From NCBI GenBank assembly GCA_020639235.1, contig JACKHC010000001.1:1302001-1366000 (forward strand): a DNA stretch of 64,000 bases, read 5' to 3'. The stretch's first letter is position 1; each line of letters opens with the position of its first letter. Under the pieces are notes generated by a model that was given only the letters and a program-made list of their open reading frames with translations, did no database searches and was not told the origin of the DNA. The stretch comes from Phycisphaeraceae bacterium (lineage in GTDB: Bacteria > Planctomycetota > Phycisphaerae > Phycisphaerales > UBA1924). Position numbers and translations under genes: made by a program. This document shows positions 26,485 to 37,845 of the stretch, one piece after another.

Positions 26485-27819
26485 ATGAACGTTGTTCGAC
26501 GACAAGACCAAGGCCCCACCGGCGCCCGATGCGCGACGGTGGGGTTTCTTGTTTTTGCGTTGCTTGCGATTTCGTGCGGCGCGGGGTGTGTGACCGAGAC
26601 GCGGACTCCGGCCAGAACGCGCGTGCCCGAGGGCGCGGTGGCGCGGTCCAGTTCTGGCCCGAAGGGGTCAACGGGATCGGCGAGTCAGGGCCCGATCGCG
26701 AGGCCGGCGACGGATGCGAGCACGATGAGTTCGCGCGTGACGGTGGCGCTGAAGCCGATCGGCGAGATTCCGTTTGATGGGCTGGTGCTGCCGGTGTTGT
26801 CGCCCGATGCGTCGTTCCTGGCGACGCAGGTGGGCGGTGCGCCGTCGTGGGATGCGCTGCTGGCGGGGCCGGATGCGCGGGCGCCGTATCGCACGCGGAT
26901 CGAGGCGTACGACCTGCGCGGGGCGATGCCGGCGCGGGTGGACGGGGTGTCGCTCCCGGCGGGGTGGTTGCTGGGGCGGGGCGCGGACGAGCGCGGGTTT
27001 TTGTGCGAGGTCATCAATCCGGACGGGTCGCGGGACATCGCGCGGGTGCCGTGGCGCGGCGGTGAGCCGGAGTGGCTTGCCCGCACGGGGGGCGTGAACG
27101 CGCACGCGGCGCTCTTCGGGGACGGAACGGTTGTGTATTGCGCGCGCGCGATCGATGAGCCGAGATTCTCGATCGTGATCGAGCGCGGCGGAGCGGTTTC
27201 CACATACAGCGATCCCGATGCGTCGCTGATGTTTCCGGTGCCGACGCCCGAGGGGGGCGCGTTCTACTGCTACGCGCTGACGCGGGCGGGCGGGTTGGAG
27301 CTGCGGCTGGTGCGGGCGTCTTCATCCGGCGGCGACGGTTTCGGCGTGGCGATGGTGTGGCCGCTGCTGGAGGGGGGGGCGTCGGCGTTCGATGCGTACC
27401 AGTGTGCCGCGCGGGCGGCGGTGCGTGGTGGTGCGCCCTATGAGTTGCTAGCGGTGCACCCGCGGATGGGCGGGGCGGCGATCTTTGATCCGGTGTCGGA
27501 GTCGGTGGCGCCGCTTCATCGCGGGTCGATCGCGGGGGCGTGGATCGCGTCGGACGACCCCTTGCGGGTGCTGCTGAGCGCGCGGGACGGGCTGATGCAT
27601 CAGCAGGCGGCGCGGACCGGGGCGGGTTTGTCGGTGAGCCAGGCGGTTCGGATGGAGCGGGAGCCGTGGGTTCCGGTTTCGACGAGCGATGCGGACTTCC
27701 CGTGGGTGCTGATCGGGCCCGAGGGATCGGGGGCGGGATCGATGCTGATTCTGGTGCGGATGTCGCTGGCATCGCCGAGTGACGCGGCGCCGGGTGCGGA
27801 TCAATCGTCGTCGGAGTGA
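26485..27819 (+). CDS. Predicted lipoprotein, possible beta-propeller
   Basis: The 444-residue protein is without a recognisable family. Its hydrophobic N terminus ends in LLAISCGAGC, a lipobox-like segment, so lipid anchoring is likely. A low-complexity Ser/Gly linker follows. The body shows repeated short beta motifs (LVLPVLSPDASFLATQ; LMFPVPTPEGGAFYCYAL) like the PD40/WD-type blades of periplasmic propellers. It lies 15 bp behind the TlpA-like gene and overlaps the convergent ABC ATPase gene by 19 bp at the 3' ends. Confidence 0.75.
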   Translation: MNVVRRQDQGPTGARCATVGFLVFALLAISCGAGCVTETRTPARTRVPEGAVARSSSGPKGSTGSASQGPIARPATDASTMSSRVTVALKPIGEIPFDGLVLPVLSPDASFLATQVGGAPSWDALLAGPDARAPYRTRIEAYDLRGAMPARVDGVSLPAGWLLGRGADERGFLCEVINPDGSRDIARVPWRGGEPEWLARTGGVNAHAALFGDGTVVYCARAIDEPRFSIVIERGGAVSTYSDPDASLMFPVPTPEGGAFYCYALTRAGGLELRLVRASSSGGDGFGVAMVWPLLEGGASAFDAYQCAARAAVRGGAPYELLAVHPRMGGAAIFDPVSESVAPLHRGSIAGAWIASDDPLRVLLSARDGLMHQQAARTGAGLSVSQAVRMEREPWVPVSTSDADFPWVLIGPEGSGAGSMLILVRMSLASPSDAAPGADQSSSE

Positions 27820-28580
27820 AGCGACTCGCCCGCTCCGATGACGCGGCCGTCGCGGAGGCGGACGATTCGGTCGGCGCGATCGGCGGTGGCGGCGTCGTGG
27901 GTGACGATGACCATGGTTTGTTTGAAGCGCTCGCGGAGTTCCATCAGTGCGTCGAGGATCTGCGCGCCGGTTTTGCGGTCGAGGTTGCCGGTGGGTTCGT
28001 CGGCGAGGAGGACATCGGGCTGGTTCATGAGGGCGCGTGCGATGGCGACGCGCTGGCGTTCGCCTCCGGAGAGTTCGACGGGGCGGTGCGCGAGGCGGGC
28101 GGCGAGTCCGAATCGTTCGAGGAGTTCGGTGGCGCGGGCTTTCATCTCGGCGCGTGAGTGTTTGCGCGCGCCGATCATGGAGCCGAGCATGGTGTTCTCG
28201 ACGATCGAGAGTTCGGGGAGCAGGTGATAGAACTGGAAGACGAAGCCGACGGATTGATTGCGGAATTGGTCGAGTCGGGCGGGGCCGAAGGAGGAGATGG
28301 GTTCGTTCCTGAAGTAGACGCGGCCGCCGTCGGTGAGTTCGTCGTTGTCGGAGACGGCGCGGTCGTCGGGTCGGTCGAGGCCTCCCAAAAGGTGGAGGAG
28401 CGTTGACTTGCCGGAGCCGGATGCGCCGAGTACGGCGACGCACTCGCCCGCATCGACCTTGATGGATGCGCCGCGGAGGACGGGGACTTTGGTCTTGCCC
28501 AGGGTGTAGGTCTTGTAGACGGATCGCGCTTCGATGATCGCGGTGGAGGCGGCGGTTGGCGGGTGATGGGTGGTGGTCAT
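27801..28580 (-). CDS. ABC transporter ATP-binding protein, LolD/MacB type
   Basis: The 259-residue ATPase has Walker A GASGSGKST, a Q loop (FVFQFYHLLPELS), ABC signature LSGGERQRVAIARAL, Walker B VLLADEPTGNLD and an H loop (VIVTHD). The Q-loop region and 'NLD' after Walker B are typical of LolD/FtsE/MacB-class exporters working with FtsX-fold permeases. The partner permease is 3 bp upstream. Outer-membrane lipoprotein release is the likely role; a macrolide-type exporter is an alternative. Confidence 0.93.
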   Translation of the reverse strand: MTTTHHPPTAASTAIIEARSVYKTYTLGKTKVPVLRGASIKVDAGECVAVLGASGSGKSTLLHLLGGLDRPDDRAVSDNDELTDGGRVYFRNEPISSFGPARLDQFRNQSVGFVFQFYHLLPELSIVENTMLGSMIGARKHSRAEMKARATELLERFGLAARLAHRPVELSGGERQRVAIARALMNQPDVLLADEPTGNLDRKTGAQILDALMELRERFKQTMVIVTHDAATADRADRIVRLRDGRVIGAGESLHSDDD

Positions 28581-28583
28581 GGG

Positions 28584-30179
28584 TTACTCGAAGCGGAGGG
28601 CCTTGACGGGGTCCATCCATGCGGCGCGGACGGCCGGTGCGATCGCGCCGACAAGCGCGGAGAGGGACCCGACGCCGGCGACGAGCAGTGCGCGCATCGG
28701 ATCGACCTTGTTGGGGATGTCCATGAAGTAGTAGACGCTGGGGTCCCAGACCTGCACGCCCAGTGCGCGGCCCATCCATTCGTGGATGGGGTTGATGTTG
28801 GTGACGATGAGGTAGGCGAGCGCGAGCCCGGCGATCGAGCCGACGAGCCCGAGGAGGAGGCCGTAGCGCATGAAGAGCCAGGCGACGCCCATGCGGCTGG
28901 CGCCGAGGGCGCGGAGGATGCCGACATCCTTGGTTTTCTCGCTCACCATCGACCAGAAGATCGAGAAGAGGAGGACGACGGAGACGAGCGAGATGAGCGC
29001 GAAGAGGACGAGGACGAGCGTGGTTTCCTTCTTCACTGCGGCGATGAAGAAGCGGAGGTTGGGTTCCTGCTCCCACGTGAAGACGGTGTTCTCGCGCCAT
29101 GTTGATGGGCGCCAGTAGTGGTCGGCCATTTTCTCTTCGTAGAAGGCGTCGAAGATCTGCTCGACGCGCTCGTCGAGTTGGTCGGGCGTGACGCCTTCGG
29201 CGGCGCGCACGAAGATGGTGGTGGCGCGGGCGGGCTCGATGGTGGTGCCGGTGCCGGTGTTGAATGAGGTTGTGCCGTCGGCGTTGAATGTGACGGAGCC
29301 GGGCTGCCAGTCGGGGTCGACGCGGGTGGCCTGGTCCATCTTGAGCATCTTCTGGAGGAGCGCGAAGGGGATCAGGACATACTTGGAGTCGACCTGGTAG
29401 ACGCCCATGGAGAACTCGTTGGCGATGGGGAGCGTGGCTTCCTCCGGTTCGATCATCACGCCGGAGTCGCTCATGGGCAGAACGGTGAGGGTGATGGTGC
29501 GCGAGGGCGCGAAGAGGCCTCGGCCGGGTTCGATGAAACCTTCGGGGCGTCGCCAGTTGAACTTGGTGACCATGGTGCCGACGACGGCGGCGGGCATGAT
29601 CTCGTTGGATGCGGGGTCGAGGACGCCCATGGCCTTGCCGCGTTCGTAGAGGAGGTCGAGTTCTTCGCGGGAGGCGGTGCGGAGCCCTTCGCGCGGCGAG
29701 CCGGGCGGGCCGTAGAGCGGGTCGCCGGGATTGCGGTGGGCGAGGCGCATGTCGATACCGAGTTTGTCCTTGCGGAGCGGCTTATCGATGTGGCGCCAGT
29801 AGATGAGGTCGTAATAGCCGGCGACGCGGTCGTACCCTTCTGGTTCGATGCCCATGAGGATGACATCCGCGGGGGGCGCGCCGATCTCGAGATTCATCAG
29901 CGCGAGCGTCTGGATGACGGGTGTCGCGGCGGCGACATACTCGGTGTCGGCTTCGAGGCGGTCGATGAGTTCCTCGTAGTAGGGGATGCCCTGCACCGGG
30001 ATGGTGATCGAGACATCGCCCATGAGCGACTTGCCCGAGGCGAGGAGTTGCGTGAGGAAGCCGCCCATGACGGACCAGACGATGAGGACCATGCCGGTGC
30101 AGAGAGCGACGGCGACGGCCGCCAGGAGGGGCATGACCTTGGAGAGGAGGTAGCGTCGGGTGATCAGGCGTTGATACAC
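28584..30179 (-). CDS. ABC transporter permease, LolC/LolE-like (FtsX fold)
   Basis: The 531-residue permease has a first membrane helix near residues 13-40, a large periplasmic MacB-type domain (~330 residues) and three C-terminal helices (VLVLFALISLVSVVLLFSIF; GLLLGLVGSIAGLALAYLIV; ALLVAGVGSLSALVGAIAPA), with the FtsX-class segment KDVGILRALGAS. One gene for both half-sites suggests a homodimeric LolC/E. The start is a GTG with a TAGTAT hexamer 7 nt upstream and no Shine-Dalgarno. Confidence 0.9.
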   Translation of the reverse strand: MYQRLITRRYLLSKVMPLLAAVAVALCTGMVLIVWSVMGGFLTQLLASGKSLMGDVSITIPVQGIPYYEELIDRLEADTEYVAAATPVIQTLALMNLEIGAPPADVILMGIEPEGYDRVAGYYDLIYWRHIDKPLRKDKLGIDMRLAHRNPGDPLYGPPGSPREGLRTASREELDLLYERGKAMGVLDPASNEIMPAAVVGTMVTKFNWRRPEGFIEPGRGLFAPSRTITLTVLPMSDSGVMIEPEEATLPIANEFSMGVYQVDSKYVLIPFALLQKMLKMDQATRVDPDWQPGSVTFNADGTTSFNTGTGTTIEPARATTIFVRAAEGVTPDQLDERVEQIFDAFYEEKMADHYWRPSTWRENTVFTWEQEPNLRFFIAAVKKETTLVLVLFALISLVSVVLLFSIFWSMVSEKTKDVGILRALGASRMGVAWLFMRYGLLLGLVGSIAGLALAYLIVTNINPIHEWMGRALGVQVWDPSVYYFMDIPNKVDPMRALLVAGVGSLSALVGAIAPAVRAAWMDPVKALRFE

Positions 30180-30186
30180 GGGATGA

Positions 30187-30192
30187 ATACTA
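30187..30192 (-). promoter_or_regulatory. Candidate leaderless -10 (TAGTAT) for the ABC permease gene
   Basis: On the minus strand TAGTAT is followed by 7 nt and then the GTG start at 30179. No ribosome-binding site is visible. Confidence 0.45.
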
Positions 30193-30220
30193 TCGGCTCA
30201 CCCGCGGGGTTCTCCGGACA

Positions 30221-30226
30221 TACCAT
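30221..30226 (+). promoter_or_regulatory. Candidate leaderless -10 (TACCAT) for dus
   Basis: TACCAT is followed by 7 nt and the GTG at 30234, the same layout as at the MBL gene (23575). It favours this GTG over the ATG at 30183. Confidence 0.45.
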
Positions 30227-30233
30227 TCCGCCC

Positions 30234-31322
30234 GTGATCGCCCGTGCATCTGAGAGTCCGCGCATCGGTCGCCCGCTATCGATCGGGCCGGTGGCGCTGC
30301 GCACGAATCTGCTGCTGGCGCCGGTGGCGAACTACTGCGATCTGGCGTTCCGGATCGTGTGCCGCGAGGCGAGCGGAGCGGGGGCGGGTCTGGGGCTTGC
30401 CTGCACGGATCTCCTGTCGCCTCAGGGGCTCTTGCGGGGCACGGCTCGGTCGCTCGATCTGGCGCAGACGCACGAACTGGACAAGCCGATCTGCATGCAG
30501 CTGTACGGCGGGGACCCGGAGATTCTGGCGCAGGGGGCGGTGTGGGCTGTGGAGCACGGCGCGGATGTGATCGACATCAACATGGGGTGCCCGGTCGACA
30601 AGGTGACGAAGAAGGACGGCGGGTCGAAACTGCTGTGCGATGTGGCCAACACGATCGCGATCGTCCGGCGTGTGGTGAGCGAGGTCGAGCGCGCATCGCG
30701 GGGGCGCGTGCCGGTGACGGCGAAGTTGCGGCTGGGGTGGGATGACGGGTCGATCGTCGCGCCGGACCTGGCGCGGAAACTGGAACGCGAAGGCATCGCG
30801 CTGGTGACGGTGCACGGGCGGACCACGGAGCAGAAGTTCAAGGGGAGTGTGCGGCTGCCCGGTATCCGGGAAGTTGTGCAGGCGGTGGATGCGATTCCGG
30901 TGCTCGGCAACGGCGATGTGACGGATGTGGAGTCGGGATTAACGATGATGCGCGAGACGGGGTGCGCGGGGTTGATGATCGGGCGGGGGGCGTTCAGCGC
31001 GCCGTGGATTTTCCGGGACATCTGGCACGCGCAGGTGCGTGGGGAGGTGCTGCGTGAGCCCAGTGAGGCGGAGAAGATCGCGATCGTGCGGCGGTATCTT
31101 GACCTGATGATGGAGTTCCGGGGTGAGCATTACGCGATGACGCACATGCGTCGGCGGATCAGCTGGTTTTCCAAGAAACTCGGGCCGTGCAAGCCGCTCA
31201 AGGAGGCGGTGCGCACCGCGCCGGACCCGGCGAGCGTGCACAGCGCGCTCGATGAGTTTCTGGCGGGGGGGCTTCGGATGTTTCCGGCCGGTGAGCCGGA
31301 GTGCGCCGAGTCGATTGACTGA
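30234..31322 (+). CDS. tRNA-dihydrouridine synthase
   Basis: FMN-dependent enzyme reducing uridines in the tRNA D-loop. The 362-residue protein shows the Dus core: LLAPVANYCDLAFR, PICMQLYGGDPE, DINMGCPVDKVTKKDGGS (with the catalytic Cys), VTVHGRTTEQKFKG, and the flavin-binding NGDVTDVES and IGRGAFSAPWIF. A C-terminal helical domain follows. I start at GTG 30234, because of the leaderless-type hexamer; an ATG at 30183 would add 17 residues. It diverges from the ABC permease. The Dus subfamily (A/B/C) is not resolved. Confidence 0.92.
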   Translation: MIARASESPRIGRPLSIGPVALRTNLLLAPVANYCDLAFRIVCREASGAGAGLGLACTDLLSPQGLLRGTARSLDLAQTHELDKPICMQLYGGDPEILAQGAVWAVEHGADVIDINMGCPVDKVTKKDGGSKLLCDVANTIAIVRRVVSEVERASRGRVPVTAKLRLGWDDGSIVAPDLARKLEREGIALVTVHGRTTEQKFKGSVRLPGIREVVQAVDAIPVLGNGDVTDVESGLTMMRETGCAGLMIGRGAFSAPWIFRDIWHAQVRGEVLREPSEAEKIAIVRRYLDLMMEFRGEHYAMTHMRRRISWFSKKLGPCKPLKEAVRTAPDPASVHSALDEFLAGGLRMFPAGEPECAESID

Positions 31323-31327
31323 ACGGG

Positions 31328-33445
<2,118 letters not shown>

Positions 33446-33473
33446 GTGGTCTCCTTGGTCGCGTTGGTCGGGG

Positions 33474-33501
33474 ATTGTACCGAACCCCTCACATCGTCCA
33501 A
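33474..33501 (-). promoter_or_regulatory. Candidate promoter of the POT transporter gene
   Basis: On the minus strand, TTGGAC (33501-33496) and TACAAT (33479-33474) are 16 nt apart. The -10 ends 28 nt before the ATG, leaving room for the AGGAG site, so this is a normal leadered promoter. Confidence 0.45.
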
Positions 33502-33560
33502 CAATCACTCCGGCCGCCAATGCGGAGGGTCAATCCCTTGCACGCGCGGCGTCGTCCCAC

Positions 33561-33566
33561 CACAAT
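33561..33566 (+). promoter_or_regulatory. Candidate leaderless -10 (CACAAT) for the AbgT-type gene
   Basis: CACAAT is followed by 6 nt and the ATG at 33573, with no Shine-Dalgarno. It is weaker than the other leaderless candidates because the first base is C. Confidence 0.3.
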
Positions 33567-33572
33567 CCGCTG

Positions 33573-35369
33573 ATGAGCACCGATCAACAGTCGAACGAGG
33601 GCCGCAAGGGCATCCTGGACTTCATCGAACGTGTGGGCAACGCGTTGCCGGATCCGGCGACGCTGTTCCTGATCGGCGCGGTGCTCGTGATGGTGGTGTC
33701 GCACATCGGGTTCAAGGCTGGTTGGACGGTGCAGAAGCCGGGCATCGCGGCGGTGACGACGCCGGTGATCGACTCGGGCACGGGCGAGCCGGTGACGCAC
33801 ACGCGGATGGAGGTTGTGAAGCGCGTGCCGACGCTGGTGACAGACAAGGACCACGAGACGGGGGCGGTGACGGCGCGCATCGAGGCGGTGACGAACGCCG
33901 AGTACGAGATGGTGGAGAACGACAAGGGCGAGCTTGTCCCGACGCTGAAGACGAAACGGATCGATCAGGATGTGAAGGTGGTGTCGCTGCTGGACCGTGA
34001 GGGTGTGAACTGGGTGTTCCACAACATGGTGAAGAACTTCACCTCGTTTGCGCCTTTGGGGATTGTGCTGGTGGCGATGCTGGGGATCGGTGTCGCGGAG
34101 AAGACGGGGTTCATCGGGACGCTCCTGAAGGCGATGATGCTGCTGACGCCTCAGAAGTTGCTCACGCCGACGGTGGTATTCATCGGGATCATGAGTTCGA
34201 TGGCGTCGGACGCGGGGTATGTGGTTCTGCCGCCCGTGGCGGCGGCGCTGTACAAGTCGGTGGGGCGTTCGCCGCTGGTGGGGCTGGCGGCGGTGTTCGC
34301 GGGTGTGAGCGCTGGATTCAGCGCGAACCTGCTGATTACATCGCTCGATCCGCTGCTTTCGGGCCTGACGCAGGTGGGCGCGCAGTTGTGGGAGCCGGGG
34401 TACAAGGTGAACCCGGCGTGCAACTACTACTTCATGATCGCGTCGACCTTTATGCTGACGCTGCTGGGCTGGGGCGTGACGGCGAAGCTGGTCGAGCCGC
34501 GACTGGCGCGCAAGAGCGCGCTGGAGGGCGGGCCGTCGCCCCTGACCGATGAGGATCGCGCCGCGCAGGCGATGACGCCGGGTGAGAAGCGTGCGCTCGT
34601 GCAGTCGGTGGCGTGGACGCTGCTGGTGACGGGCGGATTGCTGGCGCTGATTCTGGTGCCGCACGCGCCGCTTTGGAAGTCGCCCGACGAGGCGGATGCG
34701 CGTTGGCCCGAGGCGCTGGTGCCGATGGTTGCGATTTTCTTCCTGGTGCCGGGGGTGGTGTACGGGATCATCACGGGGACGATCAAGAGCGAGACGAAGT
34801 CGGATCGTCTGGATGCGGGGATCGCCAAACTGATGGCGCACACGATGGCGGACATGGGGCCGTACATCGTGCTGGCGTTCTTCGCGGCGCAGTTTGTGGA
34901 GTTCTTCAATCACTCGAACCTTGGGACGATGCTGGCGATCGTGGGGGGCGAGGCGCTGCAGAGCGCCGATGTGCACCCGGTGCTGGTGTTGTCGCTGTTC
35001 ATCCTGGTGGTGTGCGCGGGGAACCTGTTCATGGGTTCGGCGAGCGCGAAGTGGGCGTTCTTTGCGCCGGTGTTCGTGCCGATGTTCATGAAGAACGGGA
35101 TTTCGCCGGAACTGACGCAGGCGGCGTACCGGGTGGGCGACTCGGCGACGAACATCATCGCGCCGATGAACCCGTACCTCATCATCATCCTGGTGTTCAT
35201 GCGGAAGTACATGCCCAAGGCGGGCATCGGCTCGCTGATTTCGCTGATGATTCCGTACGCGGTGATTTTCCTGATCGCATGGATGCTGATGCTCTCGATC
35301 TGGTATTTCACGGGTCAGCCGCTCGGCCCGCAGGGCGGTCTTCACTACGACAACCCGATGCTCAACTGA
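33573..35369 (+). CDS. AbgT-family transporter with inserted loop
   Basis: The AbgT family includes p-aminobenzoyl-glutamate importers and sulfonamide exporters of the inner membrane. The 598-residue protein has the conserved MVKNFTSFAPLGIVLVAMLGIGVAEKTG and the later SGFSANLLITSLDPLLSGLTQ-type stretch, plus SATNIIAPMNPY. About 80 residues (52-132), rich in Thr/Val/Lys, are inserted between helix 1 and the MVKNF block, accounting for the excess over the usual ~510. Its substrate is unknown. It diverges from the POT transporter gene. Confidence 0.92.
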   Translation: MSTDQQSNEGRKGILDFIERVGNALPDPATLFLIGAVLVMVVSHIGFKAGWTVQKPGIAAVTTPVIDSGTGEPVTHTRMEVVKRVPTLVTDKDHETGAVTARIEAVTNAEYEMVENDKGELVPTLKTKRIDQDVKVVSLLDREGVNWVFHNMVKNFTSFAPLGIVLVAMLGIGVAEKTGFIGTLLKAMMLLTPQKLLTPTVVFIGIMSSMASDAGYVVLPPVAAALYKSVGRSPLVGLAAVFAGVSAGFSANLLITSLDPLLSGLTQVGAQLWEPGYKVNPACNYYFMIASTFMLTLLGWGVTAKLVEPRLARKSALEGGPSPLTDEDRAAQAMTPGEKRALVQSVAWTLLVTGGLLALILVPHAPLWKSPDEADARWPEALVPMVAIFFLVPGVVYGIITGTIKSETKSDRLDAGIAKLMAHTMADMGPYIVLAFFAAQFVEFFNHSNLGTMLAIVGGEALQSADVHPVLVLSLFILVVCAGNLFMGSASAKWAFFAPVFVPMFMKNGISPELTQAAYRVGDSATNIIAPMNPYLIIILVFMRKYMPKAGIGSLISLMIPYAVIFLIAWMLMLSIWYFTGQPLGPQGGLHYDNPMLN

Positions 35370-35414
35370 GTCTCTCGCGGTCCGTCGCGCCGTGTATCGG
35401 CGCAGGAGTCTTGC

Positions 35415-37025
35415 ATGCCCTCGACGCATACCGGCGCATCTCCCGAACCCTGTGTGCTGGTTATCTTCGGCGCCTCGGGCGATCTGACGCACCGCAAGCT
35501 GGTGCCCGCGTTGTATGAGTTGGAGCTGGCGGGGCAGCTCCCAGAGGGCTTGTGCGTTCTCGGTGTAAGCCGGACGGAGTATTCCGACGAGAAGTGGCGG
35601 GAGAACCTGACGCCGTGGGCGAAGAAGCACGCGCGCGAGTTCGATGATGCCTCGTGGCGGAAATTCGCCGGGCGCATCCACTATTTGTCGGCCGACGCGG
35701 CGCAGGCGGACGCGTACCCGGTTCTGATCAAGCGTATCGCGGAGCTCGGGCGTGAGCACGGGATCTCGCACGCGGACCAAACGCTCTCGGAGTCGTCGCC
35801 GTGGGCGCAGATGCCGAATGTGCTGTTTTATCTCTCGGTGTCGCCGCGGCTGGTGGCGCCGATCGTGCAGCGGATCGGTGATGCGGGGCTGGTGTACCAG
35901 GGTCAGCGGTGGTGCGCTCTGGACGGGAGCGCGATGCCCTGGCAGCGGCTGATCATGGAGAAGCCGATCGGATCGGACCTGCGCACGGCGGATGAGTTGA
36001 TCCGTGCGGTGGGGCGCGTGTTCGAAGAGGAGTCGGTGTACCGCATCGATCACTACCTCGGCAAGGAACTCGTCCGCAACATTCTTGTCATGCGGTTCGC
36101 CAACACGATGTTCGAGCCGCTGTGGAATAACCAGTATGTGGATCACATCCAGGTGTCGGCTGCGGAAACGGTGGGAGTGGGCAAACGCGCGGGCAACTAC
36201 TATGACGGCGTGGGGGCGATGCGGGACATGATTCAGTCGCACCTGTTGCAGGTGCTGGCGCTGGTCGCGATGGAGCCGCCGGTTTCGCACACGCCGCACG
36301 GGATTCGGCGCGAGAAGGTGAAACTCCTTGAGGCGGCGCGGCCGATCGACCCGGATCGGGCGCACGATGACGCGGTGCTGGGGTATTACACGGCGTCGGG
36401 GGACGAGACTGACGGCGACGGCGGGCTGGGGTACCGCGAACTCGAGGGTGTGGATCACGATCGTCGGACCGAGACCTTCGCGTCGATGTGCCTGCACTTT
36501 GACAACTGGCGATGGGCGGGCGTGCCGTTTTATGTGCGCACGGGCAAGAAGATGGCGCGGAAGTTGACGGAGGTGGTGGTGCAGTTCAAGCACCCGCCGG
36601 CGCAGATCTTCCGGGATGCGGAGCCGTTCGCGTCGGGGGGAACGACGCCGGCGAATCGCGTGATCATCAACATCGCGCCGGACGAGGGGATCTCGATGCG
36701 GTTCGAGGCGAAGGTGCCGGGGCATTCGTTCGACATCAAGTCGGTGAAGGCGGACTTCGACTTCAAGACTTACTTCGACTCGGAGACGCCGGAGTCTTAC
36801 GGGCCGCTGCTGCTCGATGCGCTGCGGGGCGACCAGACCAACTTCATGCACCGGGACGAGGTGCTGGGCACCTGGCGGATCATCGAGCCGTTCATCAAGT
36901 CGGAGCAGCTGCGCCGGAGGATTCAGGACTACAAACCGGGCTCGTGGGGGCCGGCGCAGTCCGACGACATGCTCGCGTTGGATGGCCGGAAGTGGCACAA
37001 TCCGGCGCCGCAGGAAACGAGGTGA
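35415..37025 (+). CDS. zwf: Glucose-6-phosphate 1-dehydrogenase
   Basis: First enzyme of the oxidative pentose phosphate pathway, oxidising glucose-6-phosphate to 6-phosphogluconolactone with NAD(P)+. The 536-residue protein has the dinucleotide motif GASGDLTHRK (residues 19-28), the active-site RIDHYLGKE (about 211), EKPIGSDL, and the C-terminal FYVRTGKKM block. GCAGGAG precedes the ATG. pgl begins 10 bp after the stop, so the first two pathway steps are encoded together. Confidence 0.97.
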   Translation: MPSTHTGASPEPCVLVIFGASGDLTHRKLVPALYELELAGQLPEGLCVLGVSRTEYSDEKWRENLTPWAKKHAREFDDASWRKFAGRIHYLSADAAQADAYPVLIKRIAELGREHGISHADQTLSESSPWAQMPNVLFYLSVSPRLVAPIVQRIGDAGLVYQGQRWCALDGSAMPWQRLIMEKPIGSDLRTADELIRAVGRVFEEESVYRIDHYLGKELVRNILVMRFANTMFEPLWNNQYVDHIQVSAAETVGVGKRAGNYYDGVGAMRDMIQSHLLQVLALVAMEPPVSHTPHGIRREKVKLLEAARPIDPDRAHDDAVLGYYTASGDETDGDGGLGYRELEGVDHDRRTETFASMCLHFDNWRWAGVPFYVRTGKKMARKLTEVVVQFKHPPAQIFRDAEPFASGGTTPANRVIINIAPDEGISMRFEAKVPGHSFDIKSVKADFDFKTYFDSETPESYGPLLLDALRGDQTNFMHRDEVLGTWRIIEPFIKSEQLRRRIQDYKPGSWGPAQSDDMLALDGRKWHNPAPQETR

Positions 37026-37035
37026 TGGCGCACCC

Positions 37036-37845
37036 ATGAGCCCGGACGCTTCTCATGACGATCATTACACGCTCGAGCCCGAGGCGCCGGCGCCGTCGCT
37101 GCCGGGCCGTGTAATCGTTCGGGGTGATGAAGAGGACCTGCACCATGCGCTCGGGTCGGATCTGATGGTGCATGCGCAGAACTGCGTGCGGCAGTTCGGC
37201 GATTTCCATCTGGCGCTGTCGGGCGGGTCGACGCCCATGCCGTTCTACAGGCGGCTGATGGTTGACCCGACATTCCGCGAGTTCCCGTGGAAGCGGACGC
37301 ACCTGTGGCTGGTGGATGAGCGGCGCGTGCCCGTCACCGATGAGCGATCCAACTGGGCGCACATCGCTTCGATTCTGCTGGATCATTCGGATATCCCGCG
37401 GGCGCACGCGCACGCGATCGATGCGACGGCGGTGGACGCCGACACGCGCTACGAGAAGGAGTTGCAGGCGACGCTCGCCTGGCGCGAGAAGGGTCATGAT
37501 CGGCTCGACTTCGTTCTGCTCGGCGTCGGCGATGATTGCCACACCGCGAGCCTGTTCCCGCATTCGCCCGCGCTGTCTGAGCGTGATCGGCTTGTCGTGA
37601 TCAACGCGGGGGAGACGGTGACGCCTCCCGATCGGGTGACTCTGACTTACAAGACGATCAACGCGGCGCGGGTGATCGCGGTGCTCATCACCGGCGCGAA
37701 GAAGCGGGAGGCGGTTGCGCGGATCGTGGCGGGCGGTGAGCCGGAGGAGCTTCCCATCGCGGGTGTGCGGCCGACCTCGCCGGACGGGAGCGCCGGTGAG
37801 ATGCGCTGGTATCTCGATCGTGCGGCGTGCCCCGCTGGCGGGTGA
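37036..37845 (+). CDS. pgl: 6-phosphogluconolactonase
   Basis: Hydrolyses 6-phosphogluconolactone made by Zwf. The 269-residue product has the family motifs LALSGGSTPMPFY, WLVDERRVP and the DFVLLGVGDDCHTASLFPHSP active-site region, where the usual GxGxDGHTxSLFP reads GVGDDCHTASLFP: Gly is replaced by Cys while the His is kept. The ATG at 37036 is the first in-frame start after zwf. Confidence 0.95.
   Translation: MSPDASHDDHYTLEPEAPAPSLPGRVIVRGDEEDLHHALGSDLMVHAQNCVRQFGDFHLALSGGSTPMPFYRRLMVDPTFREFPWKRTHLWLVDERRVPVTDERSNWAHIASILLDHSDIPRAHAHAIDATAVDADTRYEKELQATLAWREKGHDRLDFVLLGVGDDCHTASLFPHSPALSERDRLVVINAGETVTPPDRVTLTYKTINAARVIAVLITGAKKREAVARIVAGGEPEELPIAGVRPTSPDGSAGEMRWYLDRAACPAGG

Noticed and set aside
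33489..37037. A 1182-codon open frame on the minus strand opposite the AbgT-type and zwf genes
   Set aside because: An antisense shadow of high-GC coding sequence: the product is a low-complexity Arg/His/Pro chain with no domain, and both plus-strand genes are certain.
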